Positions 52,292-61,453 of a DNA stretch of 64,000 nucleotides are shown piece after piece (position 1 is the first letter of the stretch; each line of letters starts with the position of its first letter). Both the position numbers and the translations under genes were made by a program. Below the pieces are notes generated by a model. That model saw only the letters and a program-made list of their open reading frames with translations. It ran no database searches and had not been told where the DNA came from. The stretch is taken from assembly GCF_025398175.1 (NCBI RefSeq), contig NZ_CP099735.1, positions 744,001-808,000 on the forward strand, written 5' to 3'. This DNA comes from Photobacterium sp. TY1-4. Lineage in GTDB: Bacteria; Pseudomonadota; Gammaproteobacteria; Enterobacterales; Vibrionaceae.

Positions 52292-53188
52292 TCAGGGCAT
52301 TTCACTCACCGGCTCAGGCAGATAGTGACGGGCCTTGAGCCTCAGTATTTCCGGCAACACTGTTCCGACTGAGACCGATGACCAGGTTCCGGTCAGAATC
52401 CCGATGAACATCGCCAGCGCAAACCCCTCCAGCGGCCCGCCCCCCAGTAACCACAACGCCCCGACAGTCATCAGCGTGGTGCCCGATGTAACCAGCGTCC
52501 GTGAGATAGTCGCCGCCAGGGCCTCATTGCTGACCTGGCTGATCGGTGCCTGTGGTTTGGCAATCAGCACTTCCCGGATACGATCGGCAATAATGATCGA
52601 GTCATTCAGGGAATATCCCAGAATGGCCAACACCGCTGCCAATACAGTGAGGTTGAACTCCATTTGTGTCGCCGCAAAAAAGCCCAACACGAAAATCACA
52701 TCATGGGCCAGTGCAACCACCGCGCCGGATGCCAACCGCCATTCGAAGCGGTAGCTCAGATAGCCCAAGATGCACAACACTGACACCAACAGGGCCAAGC
52801 CCCCCTGCTCTGCCAGTTCCTGTCCCACTTGCGGCCCCACCATACTGGTGTTTAACACCTGCACTGTGGTATCCAGCTTGTTCAGGGCGTCAGCCACATC
52901 CGGCACCTGCCCCTGCGCCGGGATCGCGTAGCGCAACACCCAACGGCCAGGCTCACCGGCAGCAATCACACTCACATCCTGGCCCAGTGCGGTATCCAGT
53001 ACCAGAGCCAGCTCGTGGCTGGTAACCGCCTGTTTGAACTGCACCTCGGTGACAATCCCCCCGGTAAAATCCAGCCCCCAGTTCAAACCGCGAATCCCAA
53101 TCGTCAGAAGGGATGCGACCAACAGGATCAGCGACACCAGGGTGGTGAAGTAGCGCCACCGGGTAGCATTTTTAATCGAAATCATCAT
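52292..53188 (-). CDS. secF: Protein-export membrane protein SecF (stand-alone SecDF pair)
   Basis: A 298-residue six-helix inner-membrane protein. It has RGLNWGLDFTGGIVTEVQF at the first periplasmic border, the transmembrane motif GYSLNDSIIIADRIRE, and GTLMTVGALWLLGGG. With SecD it uses the ion gradient to help exported proteins leave the Sec channel. It begins 2 bases after the secD stop. No yajC is present, unlike the housekeeping yajC-secDF operon, so this is probably the second paralogous pair known in Vibrio. Confidence 0.93.
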   Translation of the reverse strand: MMISIKNATRWRYFTTLVSLILLVASLLTIGIRGLNWGLDFTGGIVTEVQFKQAVTSHELALVLDTALGQDVSVIAAGEPGRWVLRYAIPAQGQVPDVADALNKLDTTVQVLNTSMVGPQVGQELAEQGGLALLVSVLCILGYLSYRFEWRLASGAVVALAHDVIFVLGFFAATQMEFNLTVLAAVLAILGYSLNDSIIIADRIREVLIAKPQAPISQVSNEALAATISRTLVTSGTTLMTVGALWLLGGGPLEGFALAMFIGILTGTWSSVSVGTVLPEILRLKARHYLPEPVSEMP

Positions 53189-53190
53189 CT

Positions 53191-55014
53191 TTAAATTCGC
53201 ACCTCACGTCGTGCATCACGACCCCACACCAGATTGATCAGGGCGCGGGAAGCAAAAATACCGGTAAACATACTGGTCAACAAACCCAGTCCCAGCGTCA
53301 GGGCAAAGCCCTGCACCGGACCATTCCCCACGGCATACAACACCACTGCGGTGATCATGGTGGTGAAGTTCGCATCGAAGATTGTCGTAAAGGCGCTGCG
53401 AAATCCCTGATCGATCGCTTGCGCCAGGCTGCGGCCTTCCTGAAGCTTGTCGCGGATCCGTTCGAAAATCAGCACATTGGTATCCACGGCCATGCCCACC
53501 GTCAGCACCAGACCCGCGATTCCCGGCAAGGTCAGCACCGCACCCGGGATCAAAGCCAACAAACCAAACAACATCACCATATTGGCAATCAGGGCAATAT
53601 TGGCGACCCATCCCAACCGCCGGTACCAGAGCGCCATGAAGACGAGGGTCATGCCTAAACCCAATGCCAAAGCGGCAAAGCCATTGTCGATATTCTCGGC
53701 CCCCAGGGTCGGGCCAATCGTCCGCTCTTCCACAATAGTGACCGGGGCTGTCAGCGATCCGGCACGCAGCAACAGTGCCAACTCCTGCGCATCGGCAATA
53801 TTTCCGGCGCCGGTGATGCGAAAGCGGTTGCCCAGTTGGCTCTGTATCTTGGCCACGCTGATCACCTGACTGTGTTGCTCAGTATTCCCTGCCGCATCCC
53901 GGCTGTACTCACTAAAGACCGTCGCCATCGCCTTGCCGATATGCTGACGGGAGAAAGACGACATCAGTTGTCCGCCAGTCCGATCCAGAGTGATATTGAC
54001 CTCCGCAGCACCCATTTCACCAAACCCGGCCCGGGCATCAACAATATGCTCGCCGGTCAATACCGGCTGGCGGGCCATACGGACCGGCTGTCCCTGTGCA
54101 TCCGACAATAGGATGCTGCTGTCACTGCCGGGGGCCTTGACGACATGAAATGCCAGACTGGCCGTTGCCCCCAGCACACGTTTTGCTGCTGCCGGATCCT
54201 GAACGCCGGGCAGCTCAATCCGGATCCGGTTCTCGCCCTGGCGTTGCACCAGGGCTTCGGTGATCCCCAACTCCTCAATCCGGCTGCGCATAGTTTGCAA
54301 GTTTTGCTGGACCGTGAGTTGGCGTAGCGCGCGTTGCTCCTCCGGACTCATCATTAAGATCAGCTGATTTCCGGCCCCATAGACCACTTGCCATTGCGGC
54401 GCTTGCTGTCGCAGATACTGCCGCACTTGCCCCTCGGCTTCCGTGGAGGGCAGCAACACGGTCAGGCGATCTGAAGCGGCCAGTGTCACCCGGGCCTGGC
54501 GGATCCCTTGCTGGCGCAGGGTTTGTCGCAGCGAGTCCCGGAGCTGTGTCGCGTGGGCCTGATACACGGGCTCAAGGTCCACCTCCAGCAGAAACTGAAC
54601 CCCGCCCCGTAAATCCAGCCCCAGCTTAATGGGAACAAAACCCAGTTGTTGCAGCCAGTCCGGAGCCGCCGGTGACATCGCCAGGGTTAACCGGCTATCG
54701 CTGGCGTCAACCCCGAAGAGCGCCGCTAATATTTGCTTGGCTTCGGTTTGCTGCGAAGGCTGCTGCAGGACCACAACCGTTCTTTCCGGCTGCTGATCAA
54801 TCCGCTTGACGGCAATCCCCTGGGCAGCCAATTCATGCGCAAGCTGAACGATATCCGGCCCCGCGTCGCCCGATGATCCGATCTGGATTGCCGCATCTTC
54901 GCCATACCAGGTCGGGAGGGCACTCAACAGCATCACGATGAAAGAGACCACCAACACCACATATTTCCATAATGGATAGTGGTTCAGCCGTCGTTGTAAT
55001 TGTTTCTTTCTCAT
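53191..55014 (-). CDS. secD: Protein-export membrane protein SecD (stand-alone SecDF pair)
   Basis: A 607-residue inner-membrane protein. N-terminal helix about residues 17-37, then periplasmic domains including KLGLDLRGGVQFLLEVDL and NRIRIELPGVQDPAAAKRVLG. Five C-terminal helices carry GLVLTVGMAVDTNVLIFERIRDKL, with the ion-coupling aspartate. It is preceded by a VemP-like gene and a leader hairpin (55020-55051) that covers its ribosome-binding site GGTAA. Expression is therefore likely raised when VemP stalls, i.e. when export is slow. Confidence 0.93.
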   Translation of the reverse strand: MRKKQLQRRLNHYPLWKYVVLVVSFIVMLLSALPTWYGEDAAIQIGSSGDAGPDIVQLAHELAAQGIAVKRIDQQPERTVVVLQQPSQQTEAKQILAALFGVDASDSRLTLAMSPAAPDWLQQLGFVPIKLGLDLRGGVQFLLEVDLEPVYQAHATQLRDSLRQTLRQQGIRQARVTLAASDRLTVLLPSTEAEGQVRQYLRQQAPQWQVVYGAGNQLILMMSPEEQRALRQLTVQQNLQTMRSRIEELGITEALVQRQGENRIRIELPGVQDPAAAKRVLGATASLAFHVVKAPGSDSSILLSDAQGQPVRMARQPVLTGEHIVDARAGFGEMGAAEVNITLDRTGGQLMSSFSRQHIGKAMATVFSEYSRDAAGNTEQHSQVISVAKIQSQLGNRFRITGAGNIADAQELALLLRAGSLTAPVTIVEERTIGPTLGAENIDNGFAALALGLGMTLVFMALWYRRLGWVANIALIANMVMLFGLLALIPGAVLTLPGIAGLVLTVGMAVDTNVLIFERIRDKLQEGRSLAQAIDQGFRSAFTTIFDANFTTMITAVVLYAVGNGPVQGFALTLGLGLLTSMFTGIFASRALINLVWGRDARREVRI

Positions 55015-55019
55015 TGTTT

Positions 55020-55051
55020 TTTACCATGCACTAGGTTCCGACCATGGCAAA
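55020..55051 (-). promoter_or_regulatory. Hairpin covering the secD ribosome-binding site
   Basis: On the minus strand TTTGCCATG (55051-55043) pairs with CATGGTAAA (55028-55020), eight pairs plus one G-U, with a 14-base loop. The 3' arm holds the GGTAA sequence six bases before the secD ATG. A second perfect 8-bp hairpin (55068-55087) lies upstream. This fits translational masking of secD. Confidence 0.6.
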
Positions 55052-55190
55052 CATGCGCCGGACCCCGTTGCCGACAACCGTCGGCAAATACGAAACGCCC
55101 GCCAGCCTTGCTGTAACAGCGGCAGGAAGCGGTACATTGTGACAGGTGCCGTGGAACGGCAGACCTGCGCCGGCGTCGATTCAGACGCGA

Positions 55191-55793
55191 TCAGCGTACA
55201 AGAGAAAAGTGATGCGGATGGGGTTGATAGAGCTGATTACTGTCTTTCCAGCCAGCGACTCGCCCGGCTGGCGGGATCACCCGACGGGTCCAGTCCAGCG
55301 TGGCATGAAAATCGATACGGTAGCCAACAGCAAAACTTGGTGCCGGCTCAATCGGCAGCTCGAATACCAGCAAATACTGCGGCTCAGGTTCATCTGCGTT
55401 ATCCCGACAGCCAAGGGCCATCCGGGAGGATCCGAACAATGCCGGATCCAGTTGCCGATCGGAGGAGGAATGGTGATGGTTGTCTTGTTCTGGCGGCGCC
55501 TTGCTGCAGGTGTCCGAACTCGGGAACACGGACGTAGCTTCCGGAACGGCGCTGAAATCCCGCTCTCCTGCAGTTGCGTCGACATGAGAACCGACAAAGC
55601 GCGGATCATCGAGGGCAGCTTCGTCAAAGAGAGCACCTTCAGATTGAGCGCCGGCAAGCGGAGAGAATTGCTGAACCGGTCCTGTAACAAGCTGCGGGGC
55701 TATCGCTGTTGCCAGATGTGCAGAAGCCGGCGCAAGGACGCCCAGACCAACACATACGACCAACAAAATCATGCTCAAAAGCTTCCGAAGCAT
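55191..55793 (-). CDS. vemP: VemP-like secretion monitor / ribosome-arrest peptide
   Basis: A 200-residue exported protein with a signal peptide (about residues 1-25, ending ASA), low-complexity middle and no catalytic motif. The C-terminal end reads GRVAGWKDSNQLY (177-189) followed by 11 residues. From memory, V. alginolyticus VemP ends in a stalling region with RISGWKETN at the same distance from its C-terminus; the shared G-W-K-acid-S/T-N core is striking. VemP stalls in translation when export is poor and so turns on secDF2, which is exactly the gene pair downstream here. The plus-strand frame over the same bases has no such signals. Confidence 0.8.
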   Translation of the reverse strand: MLRKLLSMILLVVCVGLGVLAPASAHLATAIAPQLVTGPVQQFSPLAGAQSEGALFDEAALDDPRFVGSHVDATAGERDFSAVPEATSVFPSSDTCSKAPPEQDNHHHSSSDRQLDPALFGSSRMALGCRDNADEPEPQYLLVFELPIEPAPSFAVGYRIDFHATLDWTRRVIPPAGRVAGWKDSNQLYQPHPHHFSLVR

Positions 55794-55840
55794 ATGACCA
55801 GCACTCCAGACCGTCTTATACCATTACTGCTGGCATCATA

Positions 55841-55911
55841 GGAGGTGTACACGAATGGCACAAGGAATTATTACGCCTGTGGCCCCGTAAGTTCACCTCC
55901 CCGACGACTGC
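55841..55911 (+). other. Strong ribosome-binding site with an 11-codon open frame
   Basis: AGGAGGTG (55841-55848) is followed by ATG 55856 and a short frame, MAQGIITPVAP, stopping at 55891. TTCACCTCC just after the stop can pair with AGGAGGTG, so the site could be masked. It may be a leader peptide for the downstream dehydrogenase at 56048 or chance. Confidence 0.3.
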
Positions 55912-56047
55912 GCTTCGTGTTGCAGCCCTCGCTGGACGATGCATCGGTCATCCGGTACCCCTGCCGTTTTTTCATTGCTGACACCAGGCGGGTTCATTAT
56001 AGTGATGCCCATTCGCCTGACGATTCAAACAAACAGGGAAGCAACAG

Positions 56048-56923
56048 ATGACAACAATAAACATTGCATTTATCGGGCTGGGAACCATGGGCTTTCCAAT
56101 GGCCGGTCACCTGGCCAACGCCGGACATCCGATCACGGTCTATAATCGCACCACAGCCAAAGCACAGCAGTGGGTCGAAACTTACAAAGGTCAGTATGCG
56201 CTTACACCGGGTGAAGCTGCTGAAAATGCTGATTTCATCTTTACTTGTGTCGGCAACGACGATGATCTGCGTGAAGTCTACTGCGGCCCATCCGGGATAC
56301 TCGCGCACGCCAAACCCGGCGCCATTCTGATCGATAACACCACCGCCTCCGCTGAAGTGGCCCGTGAAATTGCTGCTCAGGCCGAAGCCAAAGGCATGGC
56401 CTTTATGGATGCCCCGGTTTCCGGTGGCGAAGCTGGTGCGGTCAATGGCTGTCTGACCGTAATGGTCGGCGGCAAACCGGACGTTTTTGCGACCGCTAAA
56501 CCGGTTATCGACTGCTTTGCCAAGGCCACGACCCTAATGGGCGATATCGGCTACGGGCAGATCACCAAAATGGCCAACCAAATCTGTATCGCCGGGGTAC
56601 TGCAAGGCTTGTCCGAAGCAATCACGCTGGCCAAATCTGCAGGTCTGGACATTGAAAAAATGACCGAAGTGCTCAAGCACGGTGCAGCTGGCTCATGGCA
56701 GTTGGAAAACCGGGCAGTCACGATGGCGGAAGATAAATTCGATTTTGGTTTTGCCATCGACTGGATGCGCAAAGATCTCGGGATTTGCTTCGATGCGGCG
56801 GAAAAATTAGGCGTCGATCTTCCTCTGACCAAACAGGTGGATGAGAAGTACGCCGCGCTGCAAGCTCGCGGGTTTAACCGTGCGGATACCTCGGTGCTCA
56901 TCAAGCAATTTGATGAGAAATAA
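56048..56923 (+). CDS. NAD(P)-dependent beta-hydroxyacid dehydrogenase (HIBADH/GarR-like)
   Basis: A 291-residue cytosolic oxidoreductase. The dinucleotide-binding motif is FIGLGTMGFPMAGHLANAG, the substrate motif DAPVSGGEAGAVNG and the catalytic lysine in GQITKMANQI. The family includes 3-hydroxyisobutyrate dehydrogenase and tartronate semialdehyde reductase; the substrate here is not decided. AGGGAAG precedes ATG 56048, and a strong terminator follows. Confidence 0.9.
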   Translation: MTTINIAFIGLGTMGFPMAGHLANAGHPITVYNRTTAKAQQWVETYKGQYALTPGEAAENADFIFTCVGNDDDLREVYCGPSGILAHAKPGAILIDNTTASAEVAREIAAQAEAKGMAFMDAPVSGGEAGAVNGCLTVMVGGKPDVFATAKPVIDCFAKATTLMGDIGYGQITKMANQICIAGVLQGLSEAITLAKSAGLDIEKMTEVLKHGAAGSWQLENRAVTMAEDKFDFGFAIDWMRKDLGICFDAAEKLGVDLPLTKQVDEKYAALQARGFNRADTSVLIKQFDEK

Positions 56924-56955
56924 GCCCCGGACGATCACGTTTCGAAACAGCAGAT

Positions 56956-56986
56956 AAAAAAACCGCCAAGCATTGGCGGTTTTTGA
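56956..56986. terminator. Bidirectional terminator
   Basis: A perfect 10-bp stem (56960-56969 with 56973-56982), with A and T runs on both ends, separates the dehydrogenase and nupC genes. Confidence 0.88.
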
Positions 56987-57045
56987 GGGGGCACATTGAA
57001 TGCCCCACTTTGCGGAAGCCTTGTCGCCTTGTAACCTTGTCGCCC

Positions 57046-58254
57046 TTACAGACTCACAAAAATCCCGGCCAGAGCAGCACTCATCAGGTTCGCCAGAGTT
57101 GCCGCCAGCACAGCTTTAAAGCCCAATCCCGCCACATCACTGCGACGATCCGGCGCCATCACACCAATAGAACCCAGCTGGATGGCAATCGAACCAATGT
57201 TGGCAAAGCCACACAGCGCGAAAGTGATGATCACCTGACTGTTCTGAGACAGGGTTTCTTTAATGTTCACGAAGTCCAGAAACGCTACGAACTCGTTCAG
57301 GATCAATTTCTGGCCGATAAACGCCCCAGCTTGCAGCATTTCAGTAGCCGGTACACCAATGATAAAGGCCAGTGGCGAGAACAGGTAACCCAGGATGCTT
57401 TGCATCGTCAGGCTTTGCACCCCAAACCATTCACCGACCATTTCCAGACCGGCATTGGCCATGGCGATCACGCTGATGAACGCAATCAGCATGGTCCCGA
57501 TAGCGACTGCGACGCGCATCCCGTTCATGGCACCGGATGCCAGCGCATCAATCGCATTGCTGTGATCGCTTGATGCCATTTCGATATCCGTTTGCTCCGT
57601 CGGCGTTCCCTGCTCAGGAACCAGGATTTTCGCCATCAGCAAACTCCCCGGTGCGGCCATAAAGCTGGCGGCAATCAGATATTTCAGATCAACCCCCAGA
57701 CCGGCGTAACCGCCCAGCACACTTCCGGCAACCGAGGCCATACCACCGGTCATGACCGCAAACAGCTCGGAGCGCGTCATCCGCGACAGGAAAGGTTTCA
57801 CCAACAGCGGCGATTCGCCCTGAGACAAAAAGATATTCCCCGTCGCCACCAGCGATTCCGCACGGCTGGTGCCCAGGACTTTCTGGATCCCGCCACCAAT
57901 AACTTTGATGACCCATTGCATCACGCCGAGATAGTAAAGAAGAGAGATCAGAGCACTAATGAAGATAACGAGAGGAAGGACACGAACCGCAAAGATAAAT
58001 CCGGAATTGGCGAGGTCGCCAAACAAGAACTTGATCCCTTCATCGGCAAAACCCAGTACGCTGGCGACACCGCTGCTCATTGCACCCAACATCATCTGCC
58101 CGACCGGCATATACAAGACCAAAGCGGCAAAACCGGCTTGTAACAACAAAGCCCCGCCCACGGTACGCCAGTTAATGGCTTTTCGATTTTCAGATAACGC
58201 GCAAGCGCATGCGACCAGCACTAAAATACCGGCCAAACTAATTAACAACTGCAT
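57046..58254 (-). CDS. nupC: NupC-family concentrative nucleoside transporter
   Basis: A 402-residue inner-membrane CNT-family symporter with about eight to ten helices. The substrate-site motifs are [28 protein letters not shown] and [16 protein letters not shown], followed by [14 protein letters not shown]. Vibrio CNT is a Na+-coupled nucleoside carrier. AGGACG precedes ATG 58254. A long structured leader region lies 168-250 bases upstream of the start and may regulate it. Confidence 0.93.
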   Translation of the reverse strand: MQLLISLAGILVLVACACALSENRKAINWRTVGGALLLQAGFAALVLYMPVGQMMLGAMSSGVASVLGFADEGIKFLFGDLANSGFIFAVRVLPLVIFISALISLLYYLGVMQWVIKVIGGGIQKVLGTSRAESLVATGNIFLSQGESPLLVKPFLSRMTRSELFAVMTGGMASVAGSVLGGYAGLGVDLKYLIAASFMAAPGSLLMAKILVPEQGTPTEQTDIEMASSDHSNAIDALASGAMNGMRVAVAIGTMLIAFISVIAMANAGLEMVGEWFGVQSLTMQSILGYLFSPLAFIIGVPATEMLQAGAFIGQKLILNEFVAFLDFVNIKETLSQNSQVIITFALCGFANIGSIAIQLGSIGVMAPDRRSDVAGLGFKAVLAATLANLMSAALAGIFVSL

Positions 58255-58421
58255 TATTTCGTCCTGTTGCTTGGAATAAATGGAATGCCGAAATATGAAG
58301 GTGTTACTGCTTGCTGCAACAAGAGAGCGACTGCTTTCGGGGAAAAAGCAAAATAGGAAGGTTCTGAACCCTGAAGTTCAGTGAATAATTTGGATTCCGC
58401 CCACATGTACAACATACAAGT

Positions 58422-58504
58422 CACCTTGATAACAAGCTAAAATAACGCCGGTCCAACTCCGTGGGTCGTTCACATTTCCATGGTGACAGCTTGTAACTAA
58501 GGTG
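58422..58504 (-). ncRNA. Candidate structured leader RNA of nupC
   Basis: Arms CACCTT-GATA-ACAAGCT (58422-58438) and AGCTTGT-AACT-AAGGTG (58488-58504) form a 13-pair stem with a 4x4 internal loop. Inside are two smaller hairpins, AACG...CGTT (about 58444-58470) and TCAC...GTGA (58470-58486). This gives a three-way junction on the nupC strand. It does not match any riboswitch class I recognise. Confidence 0.4.
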
Positions 58505-58618
58505 GCTGAACTCTAGGGTTCTGGCCGGAAGCGGAGTATATAGAGATATAGTTCACATTAACAAGCCCAAAGGCTGATATTTTTGTGATCAATGATTCTT
58601 TTGTACAGAAAACATGCA

Positions 58619-58640
58619 GGGACCGGCAAAAGCCAGTCCC
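58619..58640 (-). terminator. Terminator-like hairpin after the OMP gene
   Basis: A 9-bp stem with one G-U pair on the minus strand (58619-58627 with 58632-58640) is followed by TGCATGTTTTC. Moderate quality. Confidence 0.5.
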
Positions 58641-58680
58641 CGCACGTCGTTATCTTCCCGCCAGCGGGAAAACAATCGCT

Positions 58681-59190
58681 TTAGAATTTGTAGTCCACAG
58701 ACCACATCAGCTGCTGTGAGTTTTCCAGTTTGGTCTGGTGCTCTTCATAGTCCTGCTCCAGGTAGCGGTAGGTCAAATCTGTCGACCATTGCTCGTTGAT
58801 TTGATACATCGCGCCCACTTGGCCGCCCCACACAAAGTCAGTGGCGCTTTCATTGCCGATTTCACTGTCAGCTACACCAGCAGAAACACCAGCAAACAGA
58901 TTCACTTTTTGTGCGACCGGCATCAGATAGTCATACGAGGCCAGGAACATGTTTTGCTCGCTCTTATCCATGTAGCTATACGTGCCCATCAAGCGATGAT
59001 GGTCGTTCAAAATAGCACCACCTCGCAGTTGTACCGCAACATCTTCGCCATTCTGATCATTCGCGCCTTTGATACTGTCTTCCTGATAACCGACACCGGC
59101 ACCCACAAACCAATCTGTGCTGACTGCAAATGCAGGGGTTGCAGCCACAGCGGCCAGAGTCAGGGTTGAGATCATTGCTAATTTTTTCAT
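58681..59190 (-). CDS. Small outer-membrane beta-barrel protein (OmpX/OmpA-barrel type)
   Basis: A 169-residue protein with a signal peptide (about residues 1-22, AFA) and about eight alternating amphipathic strands (WFVGAGVGYQED, LMGTYSYMDKSE, VNLFAGVSAGVADS, WSTDLTYRYLEQDY). It ends in VDYKF, the terminal aromatic expected for BAM recognition. The barrel is probably too small to be a general porin. It is a single gene. Confidence 0.85.
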   Translation of the reverse strand: MKKLAMISTLTLAAVAATPAFAVSTDWFVGAGVGYQEDSIKGANDQNGEDVAVQLRGGAILNDHHRLMGTYSYMDKSEQNMFLASYDYLMPVAQKVNLFAGVSAGVADSEIGNESATDFVWGGQVGAMYQINEQWSTDLTYRYLEQDYEEHQTKLENSQQLMWSVDYKF

Positions 59191-59434
59191 TGGATAGCTC
59201 CTCGATTATCCGATACCACGCACCACATTGATGCATTCGGTAGTGTTCGATTTGTTGAGACCCACTTTACACCGAGAAGCTGAACCAAAACTTAAAATAT
59301 AAAACAATGTTTTATTTCTGAATCCAATCTGAATCGACGCCTGAGAGTGCCGTCCTATTTAGATCTGATTCATGTCTGATTCAGCCCGTGATTGACTCAT
59401 CTGCAGACACAGGCATAATGAACAAGGACTTATC

Positions 59435-60025
59435 ATGCCGGAAACTTCGATGCCAAAATCAAGCACATTGCGATGTGTGCGAATTGCCCTCCCCCTGCTG
59501 CTGACCTTGCCCCTGGTTTTCTCACCAGTTTTACAGGCCAATCAATACGTCGCAGATCGTAAGTTGCTGAATTATCTCGACAGCTATGGCAACCTGTTTC
59601 TAAGAAATGCCAAGAACTTCCGATTACCCGATCCGCTCATCGTCAACGGCAACATGAATCTGGAGTACAGTAACATCGAGTCGTTGCCGCGCAAATTGAC
59701 GGTCGAAGGTAACCTCAATCTGGCCTATAGCAAAATCAAAACCCTTCCCTTGCAGCTGATTGTTCATGGTTATATCAATCTCGCCCACTCAGACATTACG
59801 GCGCTCAACAACGGATTACAGGTACCGGGTGACTTAAGCCTGATGGGGACCAAAATTAAGACGCTGCCGCCTTACTTATATGTCGGCGGTGATCTGTATC
59901 TGGCCAATACGGCCATAACCGCTTTGCCGCAGTTTTTAGTGGTGAAGGGAAATATCTATTTGGGTGGCGCACCGGTCACACAGTTCCCGAAAGAAATATC
60001 GGTTGGCGGGACAATTTATAAATAA
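59435..60025 (+). CDS. Secreted repeat protein with about six beta-solenoid turns
   Basis: A 196-residue protein with a signal peptide (about residues 1-36, ending LQA). From about residue 60 a 20-21-residue unit repeats: L-x-V-x-G-x-(L/M)-x-L-x-x-(S/T)-x-I-x-x-LP. Examples are VNGNMNLEYSNIESLP, VEGNLNLAYSKIKTLP, VGGDLYLANTAITALP and VKGNIYLGG. This should form a right-handed solenoid. Related repeats occur in phage and host-facing proteins. It stands alone with AAGGA before ATG 59435. No catalytic residues seen; a binding or surface role is possible. Confidence 0.72.
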   Translation: MPETSMPKSSTLRCVRIALPLLLTLPLVFSPVLQANQYVADRKLLNYLDSYGNLFLRNAKNFRLPDPLIVNGNMNLEYSNIESLPRKLTVEGNLNLAYSKIKTLPLQLIVHGYINLAHSDITALNNGLQVPGDLSLMGTKIKTLPPYLYVGGDLYLANTAITALPQFLVVKGNIYLGGAPVTQFPKEISVGGTIYK

Positions 60026-60979
60026 CCGTTGCTCTATTTTCCTGATAAAACCATGTCATCAAAAGGCAAACGTTTGCTATATCGCAAATAAATAATTCAA
60101 TATCAAGAAATTTAAACTAGATTATTTTGGCACAAGCTTTCAGCGGATATTTGAGCCAGAAACACGGAGACTAACGCTATTGTGCTTCTGGCATTTTTCA
60201 CACTAAATATGCATATGAATCAATACATTGCGCCTTCGCGCAGCAGAAATTACTTCGTTCTACCCTTCACGTTCGTGGTTTGTGATTGATGGTAGAACCA
60301 TTGTCTGCGGTTTCTGTTATTAGTCATATTTACCTCTCATTTTCCAAAACGAGTAAGGTTGATATTTCGCTTAATTAATACCGTCTTACTCTTCAAATCA
60401 GCTTTACTATACCTAACTGGATATGACGTCCTGATGACAGTTAAATAAAAGTAATGCGTCACATACCCTGATGAAGTTACTTTCAACATAGAACCTGTAA
60501 GTTTTAAAAAGTTCAGTCGAAAGAGCAGGGATTAAGGGGAAGATATCAAACAAGATGGGTTTACAGCGGTTTGTTAAACGGATTCAAGAATCCACGCTCC
60601 TCAATACTTATCACCATCTTATTCACATCACCAAAAATCAATATAAGAGCCAATGATGCATTTTGCAACCATTATTTTTCAGCACCTCATCCTGATTTGT
60701 TAACTCTATCGCAAATCTATACCGACGCGCAGACCAAACCGTACTCTAACCTTCTCATAAATAACGGGTTCTTATCGATATCAATCCGGAGCCCGGCACC
60801 AGATGCTCCCATTTGGCGCCTGTGTGGCCCCCTTCCGCACCGCTTCAGGTCATGATGTGTCGGGATGGATTGTACAGATAGTAGCGATACAGATGTCTCA
60901 AAACAGAGACCCTGTTTCCATTGACTCCCCCATCAATTTTGTTAACATCTTGATTACAACTCGACTTAAGGTTGACGAT
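60026..60979. other. 954-base AT-rich interval without a convincing gene
   Basis: A terminator-like hairpin (about 60154-60198; GCCAGAA pairs with TTCTGGC and ATTTTT follows) may end the repeat-protein transcript. The remaining sequence has only short frames without ribosome-binding sites. It could be decayed sequence or hold an unrecognised RNA. Confidence 0.55.
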
Positions 60980-61453
60980 ATGGCTATTCATAGCATTGCC
61001 TTAGAACAAGCAGTAGCTGTCCCTAAGCAAGTCCTGTTTCAGTTGCTCACCGATCACAACAACCTCGGACGCTTCTTTGATGCCGAGTATTCACTGATCA
61101 AACAAGGCAAACCCGAGGAGAATGGCATTGGGGCTGTGCGAGAAGTCAACCTCGGCCGCTTTCGTTTCCGCGAGCAGATTATCGATTACAAAGAAAATGA
61201 ACATTTGCACTATAAAATCATTGAGGGTGCGCCCCTCAACGAGCACGGCGGCTGGATCCGTTTCGAAAGCCTCAGTGCCGATAAAAGCCTGATCCACTAC
61301 CGCATCAAATTTTCTCCGCGCTTTCGCGGCACCGGTTGGTTTATTAAGCTGCTGCTGGAGAACAATATCAAGAAAGCGCTGGCAAAGATTGCCACCTACG
61401 GTGAATCAACATGGAAGGCGCAACAAGTCTCCCAACCACGCTCCGAAGCCTGA
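60980..61453 (+). CDS. SRPBCC (START-like) family protein
   Basis: A 157-residue cytosolic protein of the polyketide-cyclase/START-like fold: AVAVPKQVLFQLLTDHNNLGRFFD at the first helix, VREVNLGRFRFREQI, and a long C-terminal helix (KLLLENNIKKALAKIATY). Members bind hydrophobic ligands. AAGG precedes ATG 60980; the longer upstream frame is not supported. Ligand unknown. Confidence 0.78.
   Translation: MAIHSIALEQAVAVPKQVLFQLLTDHNNLGRFFDAEYSLIKQGKPEENGIGAVREVNLGRFRFREQIIDYKENEHLHYKIIEGAPLNEHGGWIRFESLSADKSLIHYRIKFSPRFRGTGWFIKLLLENNIKKALAKIATYGESTWKAQQVSQPRSEA

Larger units (their letters stand above)
58255..58680. other. Interval between nupC and the OMP gene, with a structured segment
   Basis: The nupC leader/promoter region contains a three-way-junction-like set of inverted repeats (58422-58504). 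Right of it, at 58619-58640, is the terminator hairpin of the OMP gene. No protein gene is evident. Confidence 0.6.

Noticed and set aside
55146-55841. Plus-strand 231-residue frame over the vemP-like gene
   Set aside because: It has unnatural composition and no signal peptide, whereas the minus-strand frame has a signal peptide and the arrest-like C-terminus.
60571-60855. 94-residue frame in the gene-poor gap
   Set aside because: No ribosome-binding site, no recognisable domain, and a composition unlike neighbouring genes.
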